DNA of 64,000 nt, taken from assembly GCA_013390605.1 (NCBI GenBank), contig JACAUB010000001.1, positions 1,280,678 through 1,344,677 on the forward strand. Reading direction: 5' to 3'. Under the pieces are notes generated by a model. It saw only the letters and a program-made list of their open reading frames with translations. It did no database searches and was not told where the DNA came from. A program made the position numbers and the translations under genes. This stretch comes from Bacteroidota bacterium. Its GTDB lineage: Bacteria > Bacteroidota > Bacteroidia > Bacteroidales > Cfx3-03. Shown here piece by piece: positions 18,137 to 26,645 of the stretch; the first letter of the stretch is position 1; each line of letters begins with the position of its first letter.

Positions 18137-20326
18137 ATGGCAACTTTGAGATTTAAAGCACTAGAAGAAACATTAAAAAGAAAACCGGTTGATGTAACTG
18201 CTCCCGGCGCAAATGTTTCTGATTATTTCGGAATGTATGTTTTCGACAGACAGAAAATGGAAAAGCATCTCCCAAAAGAGGCTTTCAAAGCTGTTGTTGG
18301 AGCTATTGACAATGGTGCTCGTATTGATCTGAAAATAGCAGATCAGATTGCAATGGGTATGAAGACTTGGGCTATGAACCTGGGTGCAACTCACTACACA
18401 CACTGGTTTCAACCTTTAACTGAAGGTACTGCAGAAAAACATGATACTTTTGCTGAACCAAACGGGACTGGAAGTGCTATTGAAGTTTTCTCAGGAAAGC
18501 TTTTAGTACAACAAGAACCTGATGCATCAAGTTTTCCTAGTGGTGGTATCCGTAATACTTTTGAAGCTCGCGGATATACAGCATGGGATCCTTCATCACC
18601 TGCTTTCGTTTTAGACGATACACTGATTATTCCTACTATTTTTATTTCGTACACAGGTGAAGCCTTAGATTATAAAACCCCTCTTTTAAAAGCGCTTCAT
18701 TATCTTGATAAAGCAGCTGTTGAAGTATGTCAGTATTTTGATAAAGACGTTACGAAGGTTAATAGTAACCTTGGGTGGGAACAAGAATACTTTCTGGTTG
18801 ACGAAGCTATTTATAATGCTCGTCCTGATTTAGTTTTGACTGATCGTACCCTTATGGGACACGCCTCAGCAAAGAACCAACAGTTGGAAGACCAGTATTT
18901 TGGTCAGATTCCTCGCCGTGTTATTGCTTTCATGAAAGATCTTGAGTTCGAATCATATAAATTAGGTATACCGGTTAAAACTCGTCACAACGAGGTTGCT
19001 CCTAATCAGTTCGAGCTTGCTCCTATTTATGAAGAAACCAATTTGGCTAATGATCATAATCTTTTGATTATGATGATTATGCGTATTGTTGCTCGTCGTC
19101 ATAACTTCAAAGTAATTCTTCACGAAAAACCATTTGCAGGTATTAACGGATCAGGTAAGCATAACAACTGGTCAGTTTCAACTAATACTGGTGTTAATCT
19201 ACTTTCACCAGGTAAAACGCCAAAGTCGAATTTACAATTCCTTACTTTCCTTGTAAATACACTTGCTGCTGTTTATAAACATAATGCACTATTAAAGGCA
19301 TCTATTGCATCTTCAGGAAACCAACACCGTTTAGGGGCTAACGAAGCTCCTCCTGCAATTATCTCAGCGTTCCTTGGCCGTCAGTTGACTAAAATGCTCG
19401 ACGAAATTGAGACAAGAGTAACTGAAGAAAAAATGTCGCCAGAAGAAAAGACCGCTATCAAACTTGATATTGGTAAGATTCCTGAAATTCTTCTTGACAA
19501 TACCGATCGTAATCGTACATCTGCTTTTGCCTTTACTGGAAACCGTTTTGAGTTTCGTGCAGTAGGTTCATCTGCAAACTGTGCTTCTCCAATGATCGCA
19601 TTAAATACTGCTTTAGCTGTTCAATTAGTTGATTTCAAAACTGAAGTAGATGTAATTATTGAAAAGGGTGTTAAAAAAGACGAAGCAATTCTCCAGGTTC
19701 TTCGTAAATTGATTAAACAATCTAAGCCCATCCGTTTTGACGGTAATGGTTATAGTGATGAGTGGAAGGTTGAAGCTGAAAAGCGTGGACTAGATTGCGA
19801 ATCATGTGTGCCACTTATTTATGATGCATATGTATCAGAGCAATCGAGAGAGTTGTTCAAGCGTGCTAAAGTATATAACGACAGAGAAATGGAAGCACGT
19901 ACAGAAGTTCGTTACGAACTGTATGTGAAGAAAGTTCAGATTGAAGCACGTGTTTTGGGTGATTTAGCTATGAATCATATTCTTCCAACTGTTCTTGAAT
20001 ATCAGACCATGTTGATTAGCAATGCTCAAGGATTAAAGAATCTTTACTCTGCTGAAGATTTTAAAGTACTTGCTTCACGTCGTTTAGAACTGATTAAGGA
20101 GATTTCAGAACGCGTTGATATCATCGAGAATAAAGTAAATGAAATGGTTGAAGCCCGTAAGTTGGCTAATAACATTGAAGTTGAACGCGAAAAGGCATTA
20201 GCTTACGCTAACGTTATTTTCCCATTCTTCGATGAAATTCGCTACCATATCGACAAACTCGAATTGATTGTTGACAACGAAAAATGGCCTCTCCCAAAAT
20301 ATCGTGAGCTATTATTTATCAGATAA
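18137..20326 (+). CDS. glnN: type III glutamine synthetase
   Basis: ATP-dependent ligation of ammonium to glutamate, the main entry of nitrogen. The 729-residue length is characteristic of GSIII (GlnN), against about 450 for GSI. Motifs include YTHWFQPLTEGTAEKHD near residue 95, the glutamate/metal-binding NLGWEQEYFLVD and KTRHNEVAPNQFELAP, and the catalytic GINGSGKHNNWS (about 335-345). NRTSAFAFTGNRFEFR and a long helical C-terminal extension complete the family pattern. It stands alone on the + strand facing the amt/PII genes, with two terminators in the convergent gap. Promoter and G-run motif lie just upstream. No adenylylation system is expected for this class. Confidence 0.97.
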   Translation: MATLRFKALEETLKRKPVDVTAPGANVSDYFGMYVFDRQKMEKHLPKEAFKAVVGAIDNGARIDLKIADQIAMGMKTWAMNLGATHYTHWFQPLTEGTAEKHDTFAEPNGTGSAIEVFSGKLLVQQEPDASSFPSGGIRNTFEARGYTAWDPSSPAFVLDDTLIIPTIFISYTGEALDYKTPLLKALHYLDKAAVEVCQYFDKDVTKVNSNLGWEQEYFLVDEAIYNARPDLVLTDRTLMGHASAKNQQLEDQYFGQIPRRVIAFMKDLEFESYKLGIPVKTRHNEVAPNQFELAPIYEETNLANDHNLLIMMIMRIVARRHNFKVILHEKPFAGINGSGKHNNWSVSTNTGVNLLSPGKTPKSNLQFLTFLVNTLAAVYKHNALLKASIASSGNQHRLGANEAPPAIISAFLGRQLTKMLDEIETRVTEEKMSPEEKTAIKLDIGKIPEILLDNTDRNRTSAFAFTGNRFEFRAVGSSANCASPMIALNTALAVQLVDFKTEVDVIIEKGVKKDEAILQVLRKLIKQSKPIRFDGNGYSDEWKVEAEKRGLDCESCVPLIYDAYVSEQSRELFKRAKVYNDREMEARTEVRYELYVKKVQIEARVLGDLAMNHILPTVLEYQTMLISNAQGLKNLYSAEDFKVLASRRLELIKEISERVDIIENKVNEMVEARKLANNIEVEREKALAYANVIFPFFDEIRYHIDKLELIVDNEKWPLPKYRELLFIR

Positions 20327-20363
20327 GCTCCTTCTCTAATAGAACGCAAACACAAACACAATA

Positions 20364-20418
20364 AGAGACCCCCCCAGAAACAACTTTAAGTTGTTGACGA
20401 GGGGTTTCTGATTTTAGT
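20364..20418 (+). terminator. glnN terminator hairpin
   Basis: The outer arms 20364-20372 and 20401-20409 (AGAGACCCC / GGGGTTTCT, one G-T pair) enclose an inner stem AACAAC/GTTGTT (20379-20384, 20390-20395). TGATTTTAG follows. It lies 38 bases after the glnN stop codon. Confidence 0.7.
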
Positions 20419-20424
20419 AAATTA

Positions 20425-20650
20425 TCCTTATACTTGTGATGATAGGATAACTGGGAGATATCTGTGGTAATACTTACCTATGACTCTCATCGCACCTATT
20501 GTCACTACAGGGTCGATACAGGGTTGTTACAATCCTACTCCGTCTTCTATAAACGTATCAGGTACCTATCAAAGATATATTTGACCCTATATTAAGGATA
20601 CCAGCGATGAGGGTCATAGGTAATTAAAGGTAAGTTAAAGGAGAATAATA
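20425..20650. repeat. intergenic element with 19-bp inverted arms and 11-bp periodicity
   Basis: This is most of the gap between glnN and amt and has no plausible gene. The arms 20475-20493 and 20604-20622 (TACCTATGACTCTCATCGC and its complement, one mismatch) are 110 bases apart. Between and beside them, related 11-mers recur, for example AGGGTCGATAC then AGGGTTGTTAC (20509-20530), and GGTAATTAAAG then GTAAGTTAAAG (20619-20640). It could be a structured RNA or a degenerate repeat element. It contains no transposase and no target duplication that I can see. Confidence 0.5.
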
Positions 20651-20692
20651 GATACAGAAAAGGCTTGTCTTATGACAAGCCTTTTCTGTATC
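20651..20692. terminator. perfect 19-bp bidirectional terminator
   Basis: The arms 20651-20669 and 20674-20692 (GATACAGAAAAGGCTTGTC and its exact complement) enclose a TTAT loop. It has A-rich and T-rich flanks suitable for stopping both glnN and the oppositely directed amt transcript. Confidence 0.85.
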
Positions 20693-20735
20693 TATTTATA
20701 AATATAATATTGATAATCTTTAATTTATGATAATA

Positions 20736-22082
20736 TTAGTCAATATCAGTATATGCAATTTCGTTGTGCATTGTTTCATCAAGTCCTAATGACTCTTCTT
20801 GTTTCGTTGCACGCATACCTATTGTTTTATCTACTATCTTATAAAGAATGAACGTCATAACGCCTGAAAATGCAATTGTAACACCTACAGCCGTCAACTG
20901 AACAACAAGTTGATGTGCATTTCCATAAAGTAATCCACTATATGATGATTGAACTAGCGGAGTTGCAAATACACCGGTTAAGATAGCTCCGATAATACCG
21001 CCAATGCCGTGTACACCAAAAGCATCCAATGAATCATCATAACCAAAGCGTGATTTAACTGAAGCTACCATATAAAAACATACCAACGAAACAATAATAC
21101 CAATTACCAGAGCCCCGGTTAGATCTACAAATCCTGCTGCGGGAGTAATTGCAACCAGACCAGCTACTGCACCTGTGGAGATACCAACAAGTGTTGATTT
21201 GCGTTCGATGCAGAAATCAATAACAGCCCATGTCAGTGCTGCTGCTGCTGCTGCAACATGTGTTGCAAGGAATGCACTAACCGATAAGCCATCGGCTGCA
21301 AGTGCACTACCTGCATTAAAACCATACCAGCCAAACCATAGTAATGCGGCACCAACAACTACAAAGGGAATATTGTGTGGAGGAATGGCGTGACCCCTGT
21401 AATCTTTGCGTTTACCTAACATTAACGCCATTACAAGTGCTGCAATACCTGCATTGATGTGTACAACAGTACCACCGGCAAAGTCTAGCGCACCTAATTT
21501 GAATAACCAACCATCAGCACTCCAAACCCAATGTGCTACCGGATTGTATACAAAGATTGACCAAAGGAGTGTGAATACTACGAAACCTTTAAAATTAATA
21601 CGTTCAGCAAAAGCACCAATAATCAATGCAGGGGTTATTACGGCAAACATACATTGGAATAACACAAAAAGAATATGAGGAATACGGTCGTTAGCTTGCG
21701 AAATGAAGTAAGGACTAACATCATTGATGCCAATATTGTGTAAGAATGCCCAATGGAAGCCACCAATATAAGGCGCTAATGCTCCGGTTGTGCTTCCAAA
21801 TGAAAGACTATAACCTACTGTTACCCATTCAATACTAATCATAGCCATTATGATGAAACATTGCATCAGGATGCTTAAAACGTTTTTGCGGCGAACCAGA
21901 CCACCATAAAAGAGAGCCAAACCAGGAATGGTCATCAGCATTACTAATGCTGTGGCAACAATAATCCATGCAGTATTACCAAAATCAATGTGTGGTACAA
22001 CCTTTGCAGCTGTTTCTTGTGCTGCCGCGGGCAGTATGGAAGCTGCCATTATCAATATTATTGCAAAAATACTTTTTTTCAT
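20736..22082 (-). CDS. amt: ammonium transporter (Amt1)
   Basis: Inner-membrane Amt/Rh ammonium channel. The ATG at 22082 was chosen because it gives MKKSIFAIILIMAASILPAAAQ, a clean signal-like first segment; the ATG at 22106 would add eight residues. About eleven membrane helices follow, with the family motifs TALVMLMTIPGLALFYGGLVRRKN, FAGGTVVHINAG (Amt signature with paired-pore His region), LLWFGWYGFNAGS and DAFGVHGIGGIIGAILTG. The 448-residue length is normal. It starts 65 bases after the PII gene at 22148-22486, the classic glnK-amt pairing in which PII plugs the channel when ammonium is plentiful. It faces glnN across a shared terminator. Confidence 0.96.
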   Translation of the reverse strand: MKKSIFAIILIMAASILPAAAQETAAKVVPHIDFGNTAWIIVATALVMLMTIPGLALFYGGLVRRKNVLSILMQCFIIMAMISIEWVTVGYSLSFGSTTGALAPYIGGFHWAFLHNIGINDVSPYFISQANDRIPHILFVLFQCMFAVITPALIIGAFAERINFKGFVVFTLLWSIFVYNPVAHWVWSADGWLFKLGALDFAGGTVVHINAGIAALVMALMLGKRKDYRGHAIPPHNIPFVVVGAALLWFGWYGFNAGSALAADGLSVSAFLATHVAAAAAALTWAVIDFCIERKSTLVGISTGAVAGLVAITPAAGFVDLTGALVIGIIVSLVCFYMVASVKSRFGYDDSLDAFGVHGIGGIIGAILTGVFATPLVQSSYSGLLYGNAHQLVVQLTAVGVTIAFSGVMTFILYKIVDKTIGMRATKQEESLGLDETMHNEIAYTDID

Positions 22083-22147
22083 CGCTTTTAAATTTAAATC
22101 AACCATTAAATGCCTTTATTCTAAATCATTACTTGTTAGCATCTCTA

Positions 22148-22486
22148 TTAATAGAGAGATTCAGGTCCGCTTTGACCATTACGAATACGGAAAGTTTCTT
22201 CAATAGTTGAAACGAAAATTTTACCATCTCCTAATTCACCGGTCCATGCAGCATCCATAATCGCTTTAATGGTTTTATCCAGGTTTTGGTCACGAACGAC
22301 GATAGAGAGCATGCGGCGTTGAATATAGCTCGATTCGAACATCTGTCCACGAACCACCATGTCTTCTCTTTCTTTACCTGCTCCTGTGATATCCCAATAT
22401 GAGAACCACTGGATGTCAATCTCGTGAAGCGCCTCTTTTACTTCCTCGAATTTAGCTTTGCGAATAATTGCTTCGATTTTTTTCAT
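22148..22486 (-). CDS. glnK: PII-family nitrogen regulator (PII-1)
   Basis: Trimeric PII signal protein expected to gate Amt1, encoded just downstream. MKKIEAIIRKAKFEEVKEAL is the standard first strand-helix, and the ATP-binding B-loop TGELGDGKIFV is intact (about 84-94). The T-loop (about 35-55, ITGAGKEREDMVVRGQMF) is unusual: the residue before the conserved RG, normally the uridylylated Tyr51, is Val45 here, so covalent control by GlnD-type uridylylation is unlikely. The length of 112 residues is normal. It is near-identical to the PII at 23156-23494 (8 differences in 112). It has a long 5' region with G-run motifs and a -7 candidate. Confidence 0.95.
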   Translation of the reverse strand: MKKIEAIIRKAKFEEVKEALHEIDIQWFSYWDITGAGKEREDMVVRGQMFESSYIQRRMLSIVVRDQNLDKTIKAIMDAAWTGELGDGKIFVSTIEETFRIRNGQSGPESLY

Positions 22487-22735
22487 GGCCTTATTTGTTT
22501 TTTATTGATAAAATAATCAGCGTATTATTTTTTATTGATGGCGTATTCTTTCAAATATTCTTTTTTCAGTTTCTTTTTTAGTATTGTACCTTAAATTAAG
22601 GTTGGGTTTAGACGTGAAATGATATGCTTTGAGGGTAGCAATATTAGTTTATTCAGTAACTCATTTATAAAATGAGAAAGAAAACTTAAAAACTTAATAA
22701 ATAAGTGCAGTTTTCTATTTTTATTGATTATGACA

Positions 22736-22743
22736 CAAAAATA
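22736..22743 (-). promoter_or_regulatory. candidate -7 box of the PII-1/amt operon
   Basis: Read on the minus strand this is TATTTTTG, an exact TAnnTTTG, within TATATTATTTTTG. That longer string also occurs at the glnN promoter and upstream of the gene starting at 26645. It implies a leader of about 240 bases. Confidence 0.5.
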
Positions 22744-22770
22744 ATATAAATATTGTTATATTGGTATAAA

Positions 22771-22848
22771 AAATAGGGTGTTTTGTAAAAAAAACTACTT
22801 TATTTATAATTGTTAGTGTTTATATTGGGGTGTGTATTGAAAAAAAAT
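22771..22848. promoter_or_regulatory. pair of G-run motifs upstream of PII-1
   Basis: AAATAGGGTGTTTTGTAAAA (from 22771) and TATTGGGGTGTGTATTGAAAA (from about 22823) are spaced about 52 bases apart. The first lies 33 bases from the -7 candidate. The same two distances recur upstream of the gene starting at 26645. They are candidate operators for a nitrogen regulator. Confidence 0.45.
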
Positions 22849-23155
22849 AAAACTATCTTTATGAGATACTTTTTAAAATAATGAATAGTTGAATCTAAAA
22901 TATTATCAGAATTAAGTCTAAAGTGTGATGAGTGAAAAATGGACGGATAGAGAAATAAGATTTCTTTTTCGGTAAAGCTAAATAAGGAGAAGTGCTGAAT
23001 AACTACGACTAGTCCTGTTAACAAAAGAAAATGGTTGAATTCTTATAGAAGGGGATGATATAGTATTATGATTTGGGTCTGAATATTTTTATCTACAGAT
23101 TTTTTTGCTGAAACATGTAGGCTTTGATGTTAAATGATAAACCCTTGTTTGCTTT

Positions 23156-23494
23156 TTAATAGAGGGAATCGGGACCTTTTTGTCCATTGCGGATTCGGTA
23201 TGTCTCTTCAATGGTTGAAACAAAGATTTTTCCATCACCTAATTCACCGGTCCAAGCAGCGTCCATAATTGCTTTGATGGTTTTTTCAAGATTCTGATCA
23301 CGAACCACAATAGAAAGCATTCTTCGTTGAATATAGCTCGATTGAAACAACTGTCCACGGACAACCATATCTTCTCGTTCTTTTCCTGCTCCGGTGATAT
23401 CCCAATAAGAGAACCATTGGATATCGGCTTCATGAAGCGCTTCTTTTACCTCTTCGAACTTTGATTTGCGAATAATTGCTTCAATCTTTTTCAT
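23156..23494 (-). CDS. PII-family nitrogen regulator (PII-2), near-duplicate of PII-1
   Basis: PII signal protein of 112 residues differing from PII-1 at only eight positions (including Ala23, Leu49, Gln51, Tyr99 and Lys105). It has the same B-loop TGELGDGKIFV and the same atypical T-loop with Val in place of the uridylylated Tyr. It is not adjacent to an amt gene in its own direction: the next gene downstream is PII-1 after 669 bases, so it is probably monocistronic with its own promoter (23602-23609). The close similarity points to a recent tandem duplication or continuing gene conversion. Hetero-trimer formation with PII-1 is possible. Confidence 0.94.
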   Translation of the reverse strand: MKKIEAIIRKSKFEEVKEALHEADIQWFSYWDITGAGKEREDMVVRGQLFQSSYIQRRMLSIVVRDQNLEKTIKAIMDAAWTGELGDGKIFVSTIEETYRIRNGQKGPDSLY

Positions 23495-23601
23495 GGTTTT
23501 GCTTCTTTAGATTAAATAATCAGCATATGATCTTCTCGGTAAAATAATATTTCTAATAAGCCTGTTAAAGTAATAGTATATTGTTTTCTAATAGATTATT
23601 A

Positions 23602-23609
23602 CAAATATA
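23602..23609 (-). promoter_or_regulatory. candidate -7 box of PII-2
   Basis: TATATTTG on the minus strand is an exact TAnnTTTG, about 108 bases before the PII-2 start codon. It lies just past the PII-3 terminator, so PII-2 can be transcribed independently. Confidence 0.45.
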
Positions 23610-23640
23610 TAACAAACGAGTGGAATCTTAGTTGTTTTAT

Positions 23641-23698
23641 TAAAAAAACAAGGTAACAGAAACAACAAATTCTCATTTATTGTCGCCATTACCTTGTA
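23641..23698 (-). terminator. terminator after PII-3
   Basis: On the minus strand ACAAGGTAA pairs with TTACCTTGT, with a smaller inner ACAA/TTGT stem, and is followed by a run of T. It ends the transcript carrying PII-3 and separates it from PII-2. Confidence 0.75.
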
Positions 23699-23748
23699 GA
23701 TATATGCAATTATCAGGAAGAGAAAATTATAAAAACCTGATAAAACGA

Positions 23749-24099
23749 TTAATCTTTAATGTATAAAGAATCATCTCCCTTCTCTCTTGTGCGTATTCGA
23801 TACGAATCTTCGACAGGAATCACAAAAATTTTCCCATCTCCAACAGCACCCGTATATGCAGTATCCAATAAACAATCTATGGTTTTCTGGACATTTATAT
23901 CTCTTACAACAATTGAAAGTGTTCTACGTGAAATGAATTCGGTATCATCTGATGTGCCTCTGTATGACCCTTTTCTTTTCTTTTCATTGCCAACACCAAC
24001 TGTGTCGCAATAGGAAAAGAAATCAATATCAATTGCATGCAATGCCTCTTTTACTTCCTGGAACTTAGAGACTCTTATTATGGCTTCGATTTTTTTCAT
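23749..24099 (-). CDS. PII-family nitrogen regulator (PII-3) with extended, Tyr-containing T-loop
   Basis: Third PII protein, 116 residues, diverged from PII-1 and PII-2. The first strand MKKIEAIIRVSKFQEVKEAL and the B-loop TGAVGDGKIFV are conserved. The T-loop (about 34-58, VGVGNEKKRKGSYRGTSDDT) is longer, strongly basic, and has Tyr46 directly before RG, the place of the uridylylated Tyr51 of enteric PII. It is encoded 148 bases downstream of the second amt gene in the same direction, so it likely controls Amt2. The three PII proteins therefore differ in the one loop that decides partner choice and modification. Confidence 0.93.
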   Translation of the reverse strand: MKKIEAIIRVSKFQEVKEALHAIDIDFFSYCDTVGVGNEKKRKGSYRGTSDDTEFISRRTLSIVVRDINVQKTIDCLLDTAYTGAVGDGKIFVIPVEDSYRIRTREKGDDSLYIKD

Positions 24100-24247
24100 G
24101 TCGTTTAAAATTAAATTATTACCATTTAAATTTAATATTTTTATTTTGAAGGTTGTGTTTCTTTTTTCAAAACAATTTACTTTTGGAAAATAGAAACACT
24201 ATCTTTTTTTCAGTTTTATAAAAATATCTTGTCAGAAGCAGTTTTAA

Positions 24248-25789
24248 TTAATCATGATAAGCTTCTGCACCATGTTCCCAAACATCAATGCCGCCATGTC
24301 CAATTTCTCCTTCAGGTTCAACACGTAGTTTAAATGGATAAGGTAATTTCATAACAGCATACATTACAATAAACGATACAATTAATGTGGCTATTGTAAT
24401 CGTAAAACTACCAATAGCTTGTGCTTTTAGCACATCAAAGCCTCCTCCGTAGAAGAGTCCTTTAACTGGGGCAGAGTTATCAGCGCCCATTGGACCCGTA
24501 GCACCGTATTCGCCACTTGCAAATAAACCTAATGATAATGTTCCCCAGATACCAGCGAAACCATGTACAGAAACTGCACCAACGGGATCGTCAATTCTAA
24601 GATATTCAAGTAGGTAAACGCCACCAAATACAATAACACCTGCGATAGCTCCAAGAATTACAGATCCTAAAGGTGATACCCAGTAACAAGGGGCCGTAAT
24701 GGCTACAAGTCCTGCTAACATACCGTTAAGCGTAAATCCTGTATCAAATTTCCCTTTGAAGGGTCCAAGCCATAAGGCGCATAACATGGCCGCCAACGAT
24801 CCTGTACAGGCTGCTAGTGTTGTATTAGCAGCTACACGACCAATTCCCTGTATGTCCATTCCTGAAAGTGTACTGCCAGGGTTAAATCCATACCAGCCAA
24901 ACCATAACAGGAATGCACCGATTGTAGCTAGCGGTAAACTATGTGCAGCAGGTAGGCCCCCCTTTTCTTTGTTATCACGTAAAAATACACGTCCTATACG
25001 GGGACCCAATACAACTGCACCTGCTAAAGAAACCATTCCACCAATGGTGTGAACGACTGAAGAGCCCGCAAAGTCACGGAATCCCTGTCCTAATGTAGGT
25101 AGGAAGTGACCAGGTGTTCCCATTAATGCTAAGAATCCGTCTGGTCCCCAAGCCCAATGTCCAATGATAGGATAGATAAATGCGGTAACAAAAATACTGT
25201 ATATGATATCACCACGAAAACTGGTACGACCAATCATAGCACCTGAAGTAATGGTCGAAGCCGTATCTGCAAATGCAAACTGGAAGATCCAATGGGCTAA
25301 TACTGCAACACCTGTTGCTTCATAAGTTGCGGGTATACCTTGTAAGAAAAACCAATGGTATCCTATAAAGCCGTTTCCATGACTAAACATGAATGCATAA
25401 CCAATAGCCCAAAATGAGATACCACAAATTGCAGTGTCTAAAGCACATTCGACTAATATATTAACAGTTTCTTTTTTTCTGGCGAAACCTGCTTCGAGCA
25501 TAACAAAACCCGCTTGCATTCCAAATACTAAAGCTGCAGCAACTAAAGTCCAGATTGTATTAATAGAGTTAATGACCGAGGTTTCATGAGGAGTGTAGGT
25601 TTCTGCTGCCATTGCCGGAGTACCTAAAATACCAGGCAATATCATCATTGCTAATAAGGCAATAAATAAACCGATTATTTTTCCGGCAAAAATTGCAAAA
25701 CCTAGTTTCCAGTTCTTGGGCTTTGCCATGTTTTCACTCATTCGAGCGAAGAACTCACCCCTTCGGGTTTTAATTGCACTTAAATTCAT
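24248..25789 (-). CDS. ammonium transporter (Amt2), long form
   Basis: Second Amt/Rh channel, 513 residues and about 65 longer than Amt1. The N-terminus is a basic tail (SAIKTRRGEFFARM, KPKNWK) followed by an extra hydrophobic segment ending in PAMAAET, then the Amt core. Core motifs: FGMQAGFVMLEAGFARKKE, FAGSSVVHTIGG, LLWFGWYGFNPGS and VGAVSVHGFAGIWGTLSLG. It is paired with PII-3 downstream and preceded by a small outer-membrane protein gene on the same strand. The divergence from Amt1 suggests a different affinity or a sensing role rather than simple redundancy; this is inference. Confidence 0.95.
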   Translation of the reverse strand: MNLSAIKTRRGEFFARMSENMAKPKNWKLGFAIFAGKIIGLFIALLAMMILPGILGTPAMAAETYTPHETSVINSINTIWTLVAAALVFGMQAGFVMLEAGFARKKETVNILVECALDTAICGISFWAIGYAFMFSHGNGFIGYHWFFLQGIPATYEATGVAVLAHWIFQFAFADTASTITSGAMIGRTSFRGDIIYSIFVTAFIYPIIGHWAWGPDGFLALMGTPGHFLPTLGQGFRDFAGSSVVHTIGGMVSLAGAVVLGPRIGRVFLRDNKEKGGLPAAHSLPLATIGAFLLWFGWYGFNPGSTLSGMDIQGIGRVAANTTLAACTGSLAAMLCALWLGPFKGKFDTGFTLNGMLAGLVAITAPCYWVSPLGSVILGAIAGVIVFGGVYLLEYLRIDDPVGAVSVHGFAGIWGTLSLGLFASGEYGATGPMGADNSAPVKGLFYGGGFDVLKAQAIGSFTITIATLIVSFIVMYAVMKLPYPFKLRVEPEGEIGHGGIDVWEHGAEAYHD

Positions 25790-25913
25790 AACTCATCTTT
25801 TTAAATTAGACACTTTATTTTAAATATACTTTTTGATAGTATTGTATCGGAGAACCAAAATGATTAATTCAACTCCAATTACAGACTATTTTTTTATTCT
25901 TGTAAATTCTTAT

Positions 25914-26645
25914 TTATAGTGTTATTCCGAATACGAGGTAGATATTTGAAGTCTGTGGGTTTGCAATAATGGATGCCTTGAGTGGTAATTCAAATTTGTC
26001 AGTTAGCTTAATGGTTTTATAACCTGTAATGCCCATGTTAACAACGCCGAATGAAGTTCCATAAAGACCATTTGACGGAGTTAATCCCATAAAGGTGTCA
26101 AAATTAGAACCATTGCATTTAAAGGTATATCCTAGTTCAGCATATGTCGAATAGCGTAAATTGCCGTTGCTCTTTTGGTCTGCACCATAAAATACAGTTC
26201 CTAATAATAGACTTAGGGGTAAATTATCTCCACCTTTATATTGGACTGAACCTTCAATTAAATGTCCGGTTGTTGCTTTTTTGTAATTTAGATATTCAAA
26301 AGATTTTGTTACAGGAATACCATCTTTTGGAAAAAAGTAATCGGTAGCAATAAAAGTTATTGATTTAACCGCGTATTTAGCATATAGGTCTACTTCTGAA
26401 TAAGTCCCCAATGTGCTCATGGCTCCCCAGTAACCTAACGTAAATCCACTTTTATGAGCATACTCGATATAGGGTTGTACACTTGGTGATGCGCCATAAT
26501 CAAGACCTCTCCATACATATCTGCTCATTAGATCGGCTCCAATATTAATGGTTGATTTTTTTTCTTCCGGAGCTGTTGTTTGTGCATTAGCAGTGTTACC
26601 TAAAATTGTTAACACTAGAATTGCTGAATAAATTAGTCTTTTCAT
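25914..26645 (-). CDS. TorF/Gcw_chp-like outer-membrane beta-barrel protein
   Basis: Small secreted beta-barrel, probably an outer-membrane channel. A signal peptide ends in TANAQ. After a short linker comes NIGADLMSRYVWRGLDYG, where the SRYVWRG motif is the hallmark of the Gcw_chp/TorF group. Alternating amphipathic strands then run to the end (GYWGAMSTLGTYSEVDLYAKY, TYAELGYTF, terminal YLVFGITL). It starts the transcript that continues into Amt2 and PII-3, and its upstream region carries the same promoter pattern as PII-1. A role in letting ammonium or another nitrogen source through the outer membrane is inferred from context only. Confidence 0.7.
   Translation of the reverse strand: MKRLIYSAILVLTILGNTANAQTTAPEEKKSTINIGADLMSRYVWRGLDYGASPSVQPYIEYAHKSGFTLGYWGAMSTLGTYSEVDLYAKYAVKSITFIATDYFFPKDGIPVTKSFEYLNYKKATTGHLIEGSVQYKGGDNLPLSLLLGTVFYGADQKSNGNLRYSTYAELGYTFKCNGSNFDTFMGLTPSNGLYGTSFGVVNMGITGYKTIKLTDKFELPLKASIIANPQTSNIYLVFGITL

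Larger units (their letters stand above)
22487..23155. other. 669-base intergenic region upstream of PII-1
   Basis: Very AT-rich and without a convincing gene. It holds the PII-1 -7 candidate (22736-22743, minus strand) and two G-run motifs (22771-22792, 22821-22848). A 74-codon minus-strand frame at 22800-23024 lacks recognisable features and overlaps the motifs, so I do not call it. Confidence 0.5.

Noticed and set aside
20425..20650. Insertion sequence or MITE
   Set aside because: The inverted arms invite this, but there is no transposase and no target-site duplication. Without a second copy in the window it is reported only as a repeat-like element.
22800..23024. Minus-strand frame of 74 codons between PII-1 and PII-2
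   Set aside because: Very AT-rich, no homology recognised, overlaps a G-run motif; likely chance ORF in control DNA.
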